Part shown: positions 1 through 8,636 of the stretch, piece by piece | Layout of the letters: each line of letters begins with the position of its first letter | Position numbering within the stretch: position 1 is the first letter of the stretch | DNA from: Euperipatoides rowelli | Lineage: Eukaryota; Onychophora; Udeonychophora; Euonychophora; Peripatopsidae | Assembly: GCA_003024985.2 (NCBI GenBank) | Contig: PXIH01S0007142.1 | Strand: one strand, 5' to 3' | DNA length: 13,608 bases | Notes under the pieces: model-generated | Database searches by the model: none | Told to the model about the DNA's origin: nothing | What the model saw: only the letters and a program-made list of their open reading frames with translations | Program-made: the position numbers and the translations under genes

Positions 1-81
<81 letters not shown>

Positions 82-93
82 CCTACCTATCTA
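1..93. repeat. (ATCT)n microsatellite
   Basis: Perfect ATCT tetranucleotide repeat for the first 80 bases, about 20 units. It then decays through two ACCT variants to about position 93. It is cut by the window edge, so its full length is unknown. Repeats of this kind are usually length-polymorphic. Confidence 0.98.
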
Positions 94-988
94 ATATTGT
101 ATTAATAGATTCATTACTTTCATCCTTGACATCCATAAATATTTTATCTTTCTAATGTGTTAAAATATCAAATGTATTACTTTCAAAATAAAGTCAACCT
201 ATTTAAAGATACAGTACTTATAACGGCTTCACAGAAAATTAAAACAAAGGCAAATTTTCAATCATGAAAATAATAAGGAATATAAAACTTAAATTATTAT
301 TATAAAGTTTTTTTTTTAAAAAGCATTTTCTTAAATCAAGCTTGTAAACTGAAATAATCAATGGTTTAAATTTCATCTTTTTCTTTAATATGAAATATTT
401 TAGTGAGAAATCAGCTGACTTTTTGAAAGCAATTTTTCCATGAGTTTTAGAATACCGTAATTTATTGTTGGTATATTAAAATGCAGACAGACAATTGCAC
501 TGTACCCATAGAGATCAGATGATATGAATATCAGGTAGAAAGAAAAACTGACAACTAGGAGCAGCATGATTGATAGGATTAATACATTTGAAAATAAAAT
601 ATACTGGGATCATCATTCAAAAATGAGAACCATCGATAAATTTGTAGTAGTTTTTCTTGATCTATCAAGAAGAAAAAGGATGTAAAGCAACGTGTTTGAA
701 TGTTATTTTTTTTTTTACAAAAAATATTGTCTGACTTTGGTGTCAGTGATGAAGATTTCTGAAATTTAGATGTTAAATATTTGGATTGAAGTCCAATTTG
801 ATTTCTAAATAACATTGTAATCGTATAATAAGTAACGATGCACTGAAAACGATGTATAACCTAAAACAAAAACTTATCAAAAAGATTAATCGAACTAAAA
901 TAAAAATTATTCTGATGAATGGATAATCTAAATGCTGTCTATAGATAGATGGTTGAAAAATCTCAAAGTACAGCATGCTCCTTTTGAC
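94..988. other. AT-rich spacer, no gene recognised
   Basis: About 900 bases of AT-rich sequence with many A and T runs. The only open frames here are two short minus-strand ones (579-815 and 773-976). Their translations are rich in Phe, Ile, Leu and Tyr, as expected from translated AT-rich noncoding DNA, and show no recognisable domain. I see no inverted terminal repeats or RNA gene in this span. Confidence 0.6.
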
Positions 989-990
989 TA

Positions 991-1497
991 GAGTCTGGGC
1001 ATCAAACTTACCATTGCAAATTCCTCACAAATGGAGTATGGGCTCAGATGACTTTTTATTATTACTAGTAATCCCGTGTTAGTTGAAATTCGACCAATAA
1101 CTTTGTAAAAAGCCGCCACTCCTTTGTAAAAAACCGCCACAACGCTAAACAATGAATGTTTTGATTTTATCTATAAATTTTAGCTCATTGCACTCCCTCT
1201 CCATATAAACTTTAACTCTGCCAAATCTCACACTCCTCCGAGCGCGCAATATGCTTAAAAAGGGACTCACTTCCCTTCACGTATTAATATATAGATTTAG
1301 AGTCCTAACCTTACCCTTACCTCTAACTCCTACTACATATTAAACCCACTTTGTCCCAACTCTATGATGATGAAGGGTGAAATCATCCTTTTTAACCAAT
1401 TTTGATATAACTTCCGGTGGCCCACCAGTTAACCAATCAGGTCGTGATCGGCGAGTTTTGTGAGGAATGGGCAATGGTAAGTTTGATGTGCAGACGC
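991..1497. mobile_element. Non-autonomous DNA transposon (MITE) with 40-bp TIRs and TA flanks
   Basis: The left end (991-1030, starting GAGTCTGGGCATCAAAC) and the reverse complement of the right end (1497-1458, starting GCGTCTGCACATCAAAC) match at about 35 of 40 positions. Similarity stops abruptly inside. Each end is directly flanked by TA (989-990 and 1498-1499), consistent with a TA target-site duplication as made by Tc1/mariner-type transposases. The superfamily is inferred only from the TA flanks. The element is 507 bp and has no significant open frame, so it could move only with a transposase supplied elsewhere. Its interior contains a 21-bp tandem duplication and a segment running from CTAGTAATCCCGTG to TATTAATATATAG, which may be a second inserted repeat. 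The element lies outside the MsrB gene, 2.6 kb beyond its stop codon. Confidence 0.8.
1101..1140. repeat. 21-bp tandem duplication inside the 991-1497 element
   Basis: CTTTGTAAAAAGCCGCCACT at 1101 is followed at 1122 by a near-identical copy differing at one or two bases. Two copies are present at a 21-bp period. The unit carries the GCCGCCAC/ACCGCCAC motif, which stands out as GC-rich in an AT-rich background. Confidence 0.8.
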
Positions 1498-1499
1498 TA

Positions 1500-2962
1500 G
1501 AGAATTTTTAAACAACTCATCAGACATCATTACTGCACACAAAGTACAAAAATTTTCAGTGAACTATATTCATTAGTCTAATGCAAGATAATGCAGCATT
1601 TACATCTGATACTATCCTTTATGTGCATTGATAAATCAGGGAGCTGAAAACACTTATTTGAAAAGGAAATCAACTTAGCTGGCTCTGTGCCAGTCTATAG
1701 CTCTCCTCGCCATTCTTTAAATGATAAACGTACAAGCATACGTGTAAAATACAATTTATTTAAATCTGTTCAGACTCTTTGTTCACAGTCATTCTGACAA
1801 GCCTAAAACACCCTGATCGGCAGCTGATTGTCAATTTCAATGTTGCAACTTAAAAAAACTAGGGGGAGCACTTAACATATTTCCTGATAAAAGGTTCAAA
1901 AAATGGTATTGAAGACAAAATGTTTATTTTTTTTTTTAATATTTTTTAGTTACGATATATTAAGGTCATTGTATTAGGAAGGTGTTCGATTCATATATGG
2001 ATTGAAATTCAAAAATGTGAATAAATAATAAGATCTGTATTATCGAGAGGTATGTATATTTAATAAAAAAAAAGTAAAATATAAATTAACTCGATTTAGA
2101 ACCTTAACGTCTGATATCGGTCTATCCATCTTTCATTTATGGCTAAACATTTTATCTTTTGAAACTCAAAAAATTTTGTCAAAATAATTTAAAAATGAAA
2201 TTTTTAAGTGTTTTGGACAATTGTTGGCAACAACTAGCCAGAATTTCAACTCTTTCAAACATTATATAAATATTATAATCCAGTACTAAGTAAATTACAG
2301 GTAAATTACTTAGGCAAATTATCAAAACTTATGTTAAAGTCCTTTCATTTCTAGAATGACTAGATCAAGTTTTAAAAATAGTACCATCTTTCAAAACTAC
2401 TGCAATTAATTATAAAAATTTTAGAAAATATTTTACATAAGAATCATAGAAAAATTTTACTGGTAATATAAAAATGATAAAGCCTAGAATTTAATAAATT
2501 CTTAAAAAAAAAAATGTAATCATAATTCTAATTATTTATGATTTAGTAATGGTGATGATTCCTATAGTTAATTATAATCCTACCAATCTACCTTATTATT
2601 CAAATTCCATTTGTATAGGTGTAAATAATTTAATTTAAAATTACTAAATACAAATATGGTGCTACATATTTTGCTCAAATTTAAACTCTTTAATTTCTTA
2701 TGCATTCTTTACTTTCGATTTGTAGTAACAAGTAATAACAGATAATTGGGATTACAACTTAAGTTGAAATAAGTTTTAATTCACCAGTTATTAGCAGAAA
2801 ATGGTGCACTGCTCCCTGAAGATCAAATTATTTATGAAAGAAGTCATTCCCATGGAGTCATTTTTTACCCATTTGTTTTATATTTTTTTAATAAATATCA
2901 CTTTTAATCAAAAGTTCATGCTGTTACTTATTAAGCTGATTTCTCTTCAAAGAAATCATTCT
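1500..2962. other. Gene-free AT-rich spacer
   Basis: About 1.46 kb with no open frame reaching 60 codons except the start of a short plus-strand one (2801-2989). That frame runs into the tandem repeat that follows and has no recognisable content. Long A/T runs occur at about 1920-1940 and 2063-2075. I see no transposon ends, RNA gene or conserved coding pattern. Confidence 0.55.
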
Positions 2963-3135
2963 ACTTACATAATACGGTACCTTATGTAATAAGTAAAATC
3001 AAATGGCTTACATAATACCTATTATGTAATAACTAAAATCAGCTGGCTTACATAATACCTACTATATTATGTAATAACAGAAATTGGTCTATCAATTCTG
3101 TATATAATAAACTGTTGTTCTTACATAATAGGTAA
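2963..3135. repeat. Degenerate tandem repeat with hairpin-forming units
   Basis: The motif CTTACATAATACC recurs at about 2963, 3007 and 3047, and a shorter TTACATAATAGG copy sits at about 3121. Spacing of the first three is 40-44 bases. Within each unit the motif is followed by its own reverse complement, (A)TTATGTAATAA, so each unit can fold on itself. Units 2 and 3 also share AAAATCA(G)(C)TGG between the palindromes. It may be a local expansion of a short palindromic element. No protein or RNA family is suggested. Confidence 0.8.
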
Positions 3136-3383
3136 AATGCAAGCAATGTGAAAAATTCTTATTTTTGATAAATTAATAAAAAGTTGAAATAATGTAAATA
3201 ATTCCCTAATAAAATTTTAAAAGTAAAATTAAGATATTAAAATTTATAATCTACTTGTTATGATCTAAGAATGAAACCTTCCTATCATTACAGTTTATAA
3301 TCTATTTGATAGTATAAAATACTAACTTTTCAAAGCAATATACAGTATGGAAATCTTTGGTTCTTGTGAAAAATGTAGTGAAA

Positions 3384-3419
3384 ATGACACACACCACAGT
3401 GAAAAATGGTGTGTGTCAT
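3384..3419. repeat. Perfect 13-bp inverted repeat (hairpin), 10-base loop
   Basis: ATGACACACACCA (3384-3396) and its exact complement TGGTGTGTGTCAT (3407-3419) flank the loop CAGTGAAAAA. Past one mismatch, three or four further pairs can form. The stem is mixed-sequence and stands out from the AT-rich surroundings. It is shorter than a typical animal microRNA precursor stem, so no RNA function is assigned. Confidence 0.85.
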
Positions 3420-3785
3420 GTTTAATATACAGTAATTATAATTTCATAATCTAAGCTGCCATGTTTACAGCAATATAAAAAATCTAGGAGCTTTATTTAT
3501 TTTATATACACAAACTCTCCCCTTTTTAAATACCTGATATTATAAATAATGATAAGAGAAACCTGACATTAGAGTTATTTACAACAGATGGCTCTTCAGT
3601 TAAGGGCTGTCTATTAATAGCTAATTTGTTTGAAACAGGAGGCTATGTCTAGAATGCCCTTGAATTGAGAATACCAATGATAATAAAAATTGAATTTGAT
3701 AAAATAAAAATACATGGCACAATTCTATTGGTTAAAAAATTCCCAGATAGAATTTCATCAATGTTCTGTTAAACAACTTAAGCTG

Positions 3786-3791
3786 TTTATT
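3786..3791 (-). promoter_or_regulatory. Candidate polyadenylation signal for the MsrB gene
   Basis: TTTATT on the plus strand reads AATAAA on the minus strand, about 315 bases beyond the MsrB stop codon. It is one of several AATAAA-like hexamers expected by chance in such AT-rich DNA. Others lie near 3492-3500. It is a plausible position only, without a transcript to confirm it. Confidence 0.3.
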
Positions 3792-3972
3792 TTATAAAAA
3801 CACATTCTGAAAACTTGTAATAGAGCTATGATAAATAAAAAAAATGAAAATAAAACTTGGAATAAATAATATAAAAAGAGATTCTCCTATGTATAAAAGA
3901 ACTCGTACAAGAGTATACAAGATAATATTTTAAAACAAACAGAATGGAAGCCTGCTAACATCTATTTTGCAG

Positions 3973-4066
3973 TAGCGCCACCTATGGAAATTTCATGACA
4001 CATAAAAATTCATTACATTAAAAAAAGAGAAATCCGATAAAGTCCTTTCTCTACTAGGTGGCACTA
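3973..4066. repeat. Inverted pair of TAGYGCCACCTA motifs in the MsrB 3' region
   Basis: TAGCGCCACCTA (3973-3984) and TAGGTGGCACTA (4055-4066) are reverse complements apart from one base. In an MsrB transcript that base would form a G-U pair, giving a 12-bp stem closing a loop of about 70 bases. The core AGGTGGCGCTA also resembles the binding motif of the insulator protein CTCF as known from Drosophila. Either reading is inference from short motifs. The pair lies 39-132 bases beyond the stop codon. Confidence 0.5.
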
Positions 4067-4104
4067 AATCCATAAGATGAATGAATGAGCCTATTGCCTT
4101 ATCA

Positions 4105-4334
4105 TTAATTTTCTTTTATTTTTGGTGACTTTGAAACCTCATCAGACGAATTACCTGTGTTTTCTTCATTGTTTTTTACAAAGTTCAATGCAACAGAATT
4201 AACACAATACCGTAATCCAGTTGGTTTAGGACCATCATTGAATTTATGACCCAAATGAGCTCCACAATTGGCACAGGCAACTGCTGTACGAACCATATCG
4301 GGATTTTTAGCAAGTAGCAGAAGATTGCTGCCCA
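4105..4334 (-). CDS. MsrB: Methionine-R-sulfoxide reductase B, last coding exon
   Basis: This exon encodes the catalytic C-terminal part of the enzyme, which reduces methionine-R-sulfoxide in proteins back to methionine. Numbering from the Met at 11120, it supplies V100 (split codon) to N175. It holds the second zinc CxxC (CANC, C120/C123), GAHLGH with the active-site His pair H126/H129, DGPKPTG, and RYCVNS with catalytic C143 and N145. The catalytic residue is Cys, so this is not a selenoprotein form. A TTTTTTTAG acceptor ends at 4335. Joining at phase 1 to the previous exon gives an uninterrupted family sequence. After F151 comes a short tail rich in Asn, Glu, Ser and Lys, ending KIKEN before TAA at 4107-4105. 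An open frame extends upstream to an ATG at 4380, but that stretch is intronic. The family call is firm. Confidence 0.96.
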
Positions 4335-5342
4335 CTAAAAAAATATATATATGAGTACATATTAAATATAGACATATCATAGTATTTGATGTGGCAGAAA
4401 GGAATCAATACCTAAACACTTTTTTAAAAAAGATTTGTTAAATCCCCTAAATCATTATGGTATTAAAACTTTATCCATCTATTGCTCAGTTATTGAAAGT
4501 TATTAATAAATAATATATAACTTTCATGCTAAAGTTTTGTCACTATATGTAGCAAGATAATTAAAATTAGTCCTTGATGATACAAGTGCTGATGAATTTG
4601 TAATACAACATTTATAAACAAATTCAAGTATTTTCTATCAAATAAACTTAATTTTTCAGGGTGCACCCGCCCACTTGCAATGTGCGTTTTGTTTTTCAGG
4701 GTGCATCTGCTCAATTGTAATTTGTTTTAAAAGCTGCATCCGCTTAAAGAACATAAGGTTAGTAATACAATTTTTCAGGGTGCATCGTTTACTTAAGAAA
4801 AAAATACCCCCCTCCATTTTCCCGGTCCAAATATTGATGTGCATGTGTGTAATAGAATTAATACCACAAATTTATAGTAAGAGACCCATTATTCATATCT
4901 TGACTCATAAATACATACAGTATAAAACAGAAAATCTTGAAACTCTGCAAGAACTAAAAAGCTGATTGAATGGAAAGCCAAATGATTTTTCAAAAAGGTT
5001 ACTTTAAATTATAACCTAATTGAAGTTATAGCTAATGACTTAACAAAAATGGAAAAATATGGTATATACTGTATATAACAAAAAAAAAATCCTGACAATA
5101 AGAGATCACACATTTTATTTCCAAAAGCACAAATGGTTAATTAGCTTCACATTTAAAAAATTAATTATGTGTTCATAACCAATTAACATTCTTAACCTAA
5201 CACATGCTGTAAATTAAATAAAAACACTGTAGACCGCAGATTAATCAAGTTTTAGAATATTAAATTAAAAAATACGTTTTAAACATAAAAGATTGAAATT
5301 AATTGTAATTGGGGAAAAACAAAGCAAATAAGAAAAACTTAC
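4335..5342 (-). other. Intron 2 of MsrB (1008 bp, phase 1)
   Basis: The intron is bounded by a consensus donor GTAAGT reading down from 5342 and a polypyrimidine-AG acceptor ending at 4335. It contains the 40-bp minisatellite at 4652-4800 and otherwise AT-rich sequence. The short open frames on both strands at 4529-4965 run across that minisatellite and are artefacts of its repetition. Confidence 0.9.
4652..4800. repeat. Four-copy minisatellite, unit about 40 bp
   Basis: TTTTTCAGGGTGCAYC begins at 4652, 4692 and 4771. A diverged copy (AAGCTGCATCCGC) lies between them at about 4731. The TGCAYC cores are at 4662, 4702, 4735 and 4781, a mean spacing of about 40. The units lie inside MsrB intron 2. 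On the plus strand each unit contains a pyrimidine run plus CAG, but the gene is on the other strand, so this has no splicing role for MsrB. Confidence 0.8.
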
Positions 5343-5515
5343 CATGCGATAAATCTTTTGAAAGTTTGACTCTATGAGGGTTGATTATATCGTTAAATGC
5401 AGGCCACCCTGAACCTGAATCGTATTTAGTTTCAGAATTAAATAATTGTTCTCCACACACTACACAACAATAAATACCATTTTCCTTTAATCTATAGTAC
5501 CTGCCAGTAAATGCT
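5343..5515 (-). CDS. MsrB: Methionine-R-sulfoxide reductase B, middle coding exon
   Basis: This exon is 173 bases and encodes A43 to H99 plus the first base of V100. It holds the N-terminal half of the MsrB fold: AFTGRYY, the first zinc CxxC (CVVC, C59/C62), FNSETKYDSGSGWPAF, and the loop NPHRVKLSKDLSH. The acceptor is a T-rich run ending CAG (exon starts 5515) and the donor is G/GTAAGT. It joins the upstream exon in phase 2, giving GTER-AFTG, and the downstream exon in phase 1. S77 in SGSGWPAF occupies the place where many MsrBs, including Drosophila SelR as I recall it, carry a resolving Cys. This enzyme may therefore use another Cys or be reduced directly by thioredoxin. Mammalian MSRB2 and MSRB3 share that Ser. 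Confidence 0.96.
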
Positions 5516-5681
5516 CTGAAAAAAAAAAAAAAAAATCAATTATCAATTAAATGAAAAAAAAAAAAAACTTCCATCTAAAAATTTATCTAATATTTCCAGA
5601 GTTTGAAAGGTGGATATCTTTTGCCAAACTTCTAATCAATCCAAATATCAATAATTTATCAGAAGGGATTATGAATTAGGA

Positions 5682-5923
5682 CAGGGGTCAATCTTTTTTC
5701 GTTTACCGCCCACTTTAACTTATTTTGGATAGATTGCAACATGCCACCGCCCACCTTGACCTCTTGTCCGATTTGATAAGCTTTTTTTTTAGTTGACTGG
5801 ATGTTTTGTTGACTTCTTGTGTGGATTTGATAAGTTTTTTTTTTTTTAGTAAATTCATTACTGCCCACCAAAAATCTTGAAATGCCCACTAGTGGGCGCA
5901 GCGGACCACGTTGAAGAACCCTG
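5682..5923. mobile_element. hAT-like MITE, 242 bp
   Basis: The left end begins CAGGGGTCAATC and the right end, reversed, begins CAGGGTTCTTCAACG. Both reach CGCCCACT about 24-33 bases in, giving imperfect terminal inverted repeats. Flanking octamers AATTAGGA and AATTATCA agree at six of eight positions, consistent with a decayed 8-bp target-site duplication typical of hAT transposons. The interior has two copies of GATTTGATAAG followed by a T run, about 54 bases apart, and several GCCCAC motifs. A minus-strand open frame across it (5659-5889) is low-complexity and not a transposase. The element sits 167 bases into intron 1 from its acceptor end. Confidence 0.75.
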
Positions 5924-6423
5924 AATTATCATATGGACCATTATCATTTCATTTATCAGTCCCATAATGTAATAGTTGTAAAATTGGGTGAATAATTTCA
6001 ATTTAACATTCTGTATATTGTTAAGACACTTTACTGAACAATAAATATTACATTAGACATGAAAGGTTTAGCTTGGGAAATGTAAAGTTAATGTTCACAT
6101 TAAACAAAGACAGACAAGTGAACAGGTTTTTACTTACTAATTATGTATTTGATCTTGTGAACTTGTCGAATAAAATAATTAAACTCATGTAATTGTGGCC
6201 GCACAATGGCCAACTATTAGTCTCACCCTTCGATGATCCTTTCTTTGCCCAAGGACACAATACTTTCAAGACCTCTTTCTGGTCCTCAATAAACTCCTCC
6301 TCCTTGCAATGCTTGATTCAATTTGATAATTAAATACAGAAGAATTAAGCAGCTTCAGAATCAATTACACTATAGGCGCCGTCTATACCAAAGTGCAATA
6401 GCAGTAGGCAATCCATAGTCACC

Positions 6424-6822
6424 TCAAGATTGGGGCCTTGTGCAATGTCCAACATAACTGTCGAGACCAGCCCTGTAGATCATTCTGCATGGTGCAACAT
6501 GCAGTGATTTACTTTTTTTCTTTTTCTTTATTTCAAAGTCTGTTATGCTGTCTTCACCTGATGAGTCCCCAAACTCATATATTTTACTTACTAGTCCCTC
6601 CACTTTTTCTTTATGCTTGGCCACATCTTTCCAGTCAATTTTAAAATGAAATTTTGCTTTGTATCATATCATTTCAGAGGGAGTTGTTCCACCAAAATTA
6701 TGGCCTGCATATTTTCTTATTTTAAGGGGATATACTTTTGGCCACTTGTACATCATCTGACAAGAAACATATTTACTCCGATTCATTGACTCATCAAATT
6801 TGTCCTTCCCTGAATAATGTGG
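6424..6822 (-). pseudogene. Decayed protein-coding remnant, family unknown
   Basis: One minus-strand frame stays open for 133 codons with a single internal stop (TGA at 6666-6664). Such a run is unlikely by chance in DNA this AT-rich. The translation has mixed, protein-like composition: KYVSCQMMYKWPKVYPLKIR, then GHNFGGTTPSEMI, the stop, KIDWKDVAKHKEKVEGLV, and an acidic patch GDSSGEDS followed by a Lys run. Upstream of 6822 another frame (about 6829-6945) contains FVESVKNMERLIISFVQQCR, which may be the same gene after a frameshift. I do not recognise the family. A degraded retrocopy or a transposon-encoded protein is possible. It lies in intron 1, on the same strand as MsrB, with no splice sites joining it to MsrB. 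Plus-strand open frames opposite it are shadows. Confidence 0.55.
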
Positions 6823-7227
6823 TTATCTTAGATGAAGTAATTTTTCTACACTGCTGTACGAATGATATAATTAATCTTTCCATATTTTTAACGCTCTCCA
6901 CAAAGGCAAACAGAGCTATGATACATAGCTATTAATGATGGTAAATAGTCCGTATTATGTTCCATGGGGAATTTGTGTTTCATTAAAAAGGAGACTACCA
7001 CGCTTACTCATCGTTTTTTCTATTTTAACTATCGATTATTTTGTTTCCTGTATACTGGTCAGAAAAAGCCTCTAAATAATTCATTGTTTGTATCACCCTA
7101 ATCTTATTTTTGCCTAACAACACAACATTTTCCTTTTTTATTCTCTATTTCCCTAGAATTCCAGATCATTACATCACATTTGGAAATATTTCAAGGGCTA
7201 TCAACTAATATTTCGACACTTGCTTAC

Positions 7228-7259
7228 AATATTAATTATATTTAAATATAATTAATATT
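7228..7259. repeat. Perfect 32-bp AT palindrome
   Basis: The 16 bases at 7228-7243 (AATATTAATTATATTT) are followed immediately by their exact reverse complement at 7244-7259. The sequence contains no G or C. It could extrude a cruciform. Palindromes this perfect are unusual even at this AT content, but no function can be assigned. Confidence 0.9.
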
Positions 7260-7525
7260 CAATATTGTACAACCCTTATAATATTTGAATATATACTCTT
7301 TGTTTCTTTGTATTCAAGATCATAACCAGGTATATTGTTTTTTTGAAACATCACCTGTGAATTGTTTCCTACATTTCTACTAAGGTTAAACCACAGTAAT
7401 TGAATAGAGTTGCTTCATATAAAATCCACGGAATAGTTAAATTTTTTTCTTCTCTCCAGCATTATATTTCTACAAGAACCAACACTCTTCATCATCATCA
7501 AAATTTTTAATCAATTACTTTAGAT

Positions 7526-8133
7526 CAGTGGTACTCAAACTGTGTTCCGTGGAATAAGTTTCGGTGAACATTTCAGGGGTTCAACACCATTTTATTAATA
7601 CTTAGATTTTAACAAAATTACAAAGTATACCCAGAAAAGTCTAATCGAGCAGTAAAAACTCTTATGCCCTTTATTACCACCTATCTTTGTGAATGATCTT
7701 TTTTGATTTGTGTTAACACTAAAACCAAATACAGGAACACATTAAATACAGAACTTAAGACGTGTTTGCGATTTACAACAATTACACCAGATTTTCAACA
7801 TTTGTAGAAGATGGTGCATTGAAAGTAATTATTATTTACTATTGTATTACCATTATAATATATTCTGTACTGTTTTATTTTCTACTTTTGTTTTTATTTT
7901 GTTTAATGCTTTATACTCGTACTGAACATTACATCGTTTAGTTTTTCATATCAATTATATTCGCTACCATGGTGGCGTGGCAGCACTCCAATAATTATGA
8001 ATTTTGATCAAAACTAAATTCTATCTTAAATTTCTAAATTTTCATTCCAAAACCATTTTTTTTGTACTAGGGTTCCATAGAAATATCATTTAAAGAGAAG
8101 GGTCTTAAGGTGTTAGAAGTTTGATGACCACAG
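7526..8133. mobile_element. hAT-like non-autonomous element, 608 bp
   Basis: The left end reads CAGTGGTACTCAAACT and the right end, reversed, reads CTGTGGTCATCAAACT, matching at 13 of 16 positions. CAGTGGTTCTCAAAC-type termini are typical of hAT elements. The flanking octamers CTTTAGAT (7518-7525) and CTTTAGAC (8134-8141) agree at seven of eight, supporting an 8-bp target-site duplication. No open frame of 60 codons lies within, so no transposase is present. The interior is AT-rich with no recognised domain. It lies in MsrB intron 1. Confidence 0.85.
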
Positions 8134-8636
8134 CTTTAGACATTAGGCAGATGTCCATGTAGTGTATAAAATTTGATATGGTAAATTATGTGTGTTCAAA
8201 ATAGTCCTATTCATATGTATGAATGAGATCAGTTTGAATCAACATAAATTATTTTACTTTAATGGCGTACTAAATTTTATGTGCAATTTCTTGGTGCGAA
8301 TTTGTAGTGCAATGATTAACTGAGTCTGCGATTTTAGAAAACAGTTTCACAAGCTAAGAGAAGGAAGAAACATGTAAAGAGGTCAGTCCTTAAAGTTGTC
8401 CGAAGACAGTGCTTTGTACTTTGATTTTTACCTTTAATGCAAGCTCTAATGGAATCAACATTATAATTTCATTTATAGTTATGGAAAATGACATTTTCCT
8501 CACAATTCCTAGTCAAACTTTGTTCCCTTAAAAAAACAAATGATATGGAAAAAATAAGTTAGGACCAGGGTTGGCAAAAAAACTTTTTTTTTTAAAAAAA
8601 AAGTTTTTTTTGTTTAAACCGGTTTATTTGGTTTAA

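Noticed and set aside
3384-3419. microRNA precursor
   Set aside because: The stem is about 13-17 pairs, shorter than the roughly 22 or more pairs usual for animal precursors.
3950-4104. SECIS element for a selenoprotein MsrB
   Set aside because: The catalytic position is an ordinary Cys codon, and no in-frame TGA or SECIS core pattern was evident in the 3' region, so none is needed.
4337-4380. N-terminal extension of the last MsrB exon to an ATG at 4380
   Set aside because: It lies upstream of a clear TTTTTTTAG acceptor, its translation is hydrophobic low-complexity sequence, and the family sequence joins perfectly to the previous exon at 4334.
4529-4965. Three overlapping small open frames in MsrB intron 2
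   Set aside because: They cross a 40-bp minisatellite on both strands. Their Cys- and Lys-rich peptides are translated repeat units.
5659-5889. 76-codon minus-strand open frame
   Set aside because: It lies almost wholly inside the 242-bp hAT-like MITE and is dominated by Lys runs from A/T tracts. It is not a transposase.
6143-6330. About 55-codon open stretch on the minus strand with KEEEFIEDQKEVLK and CPWAKKGSSKG
   Set aside because: It has protein-like composition and could belong to the relic at 6424-6822, but it is in another frame, short, and separated from it by stops, so it was not listed as a gene.
6438-6935. Plus-strand open frames at 6438-6644 and 6738-6935
   Set aside because: They are antisense shadows of the minus-strand coding relic and have no recognisable content.
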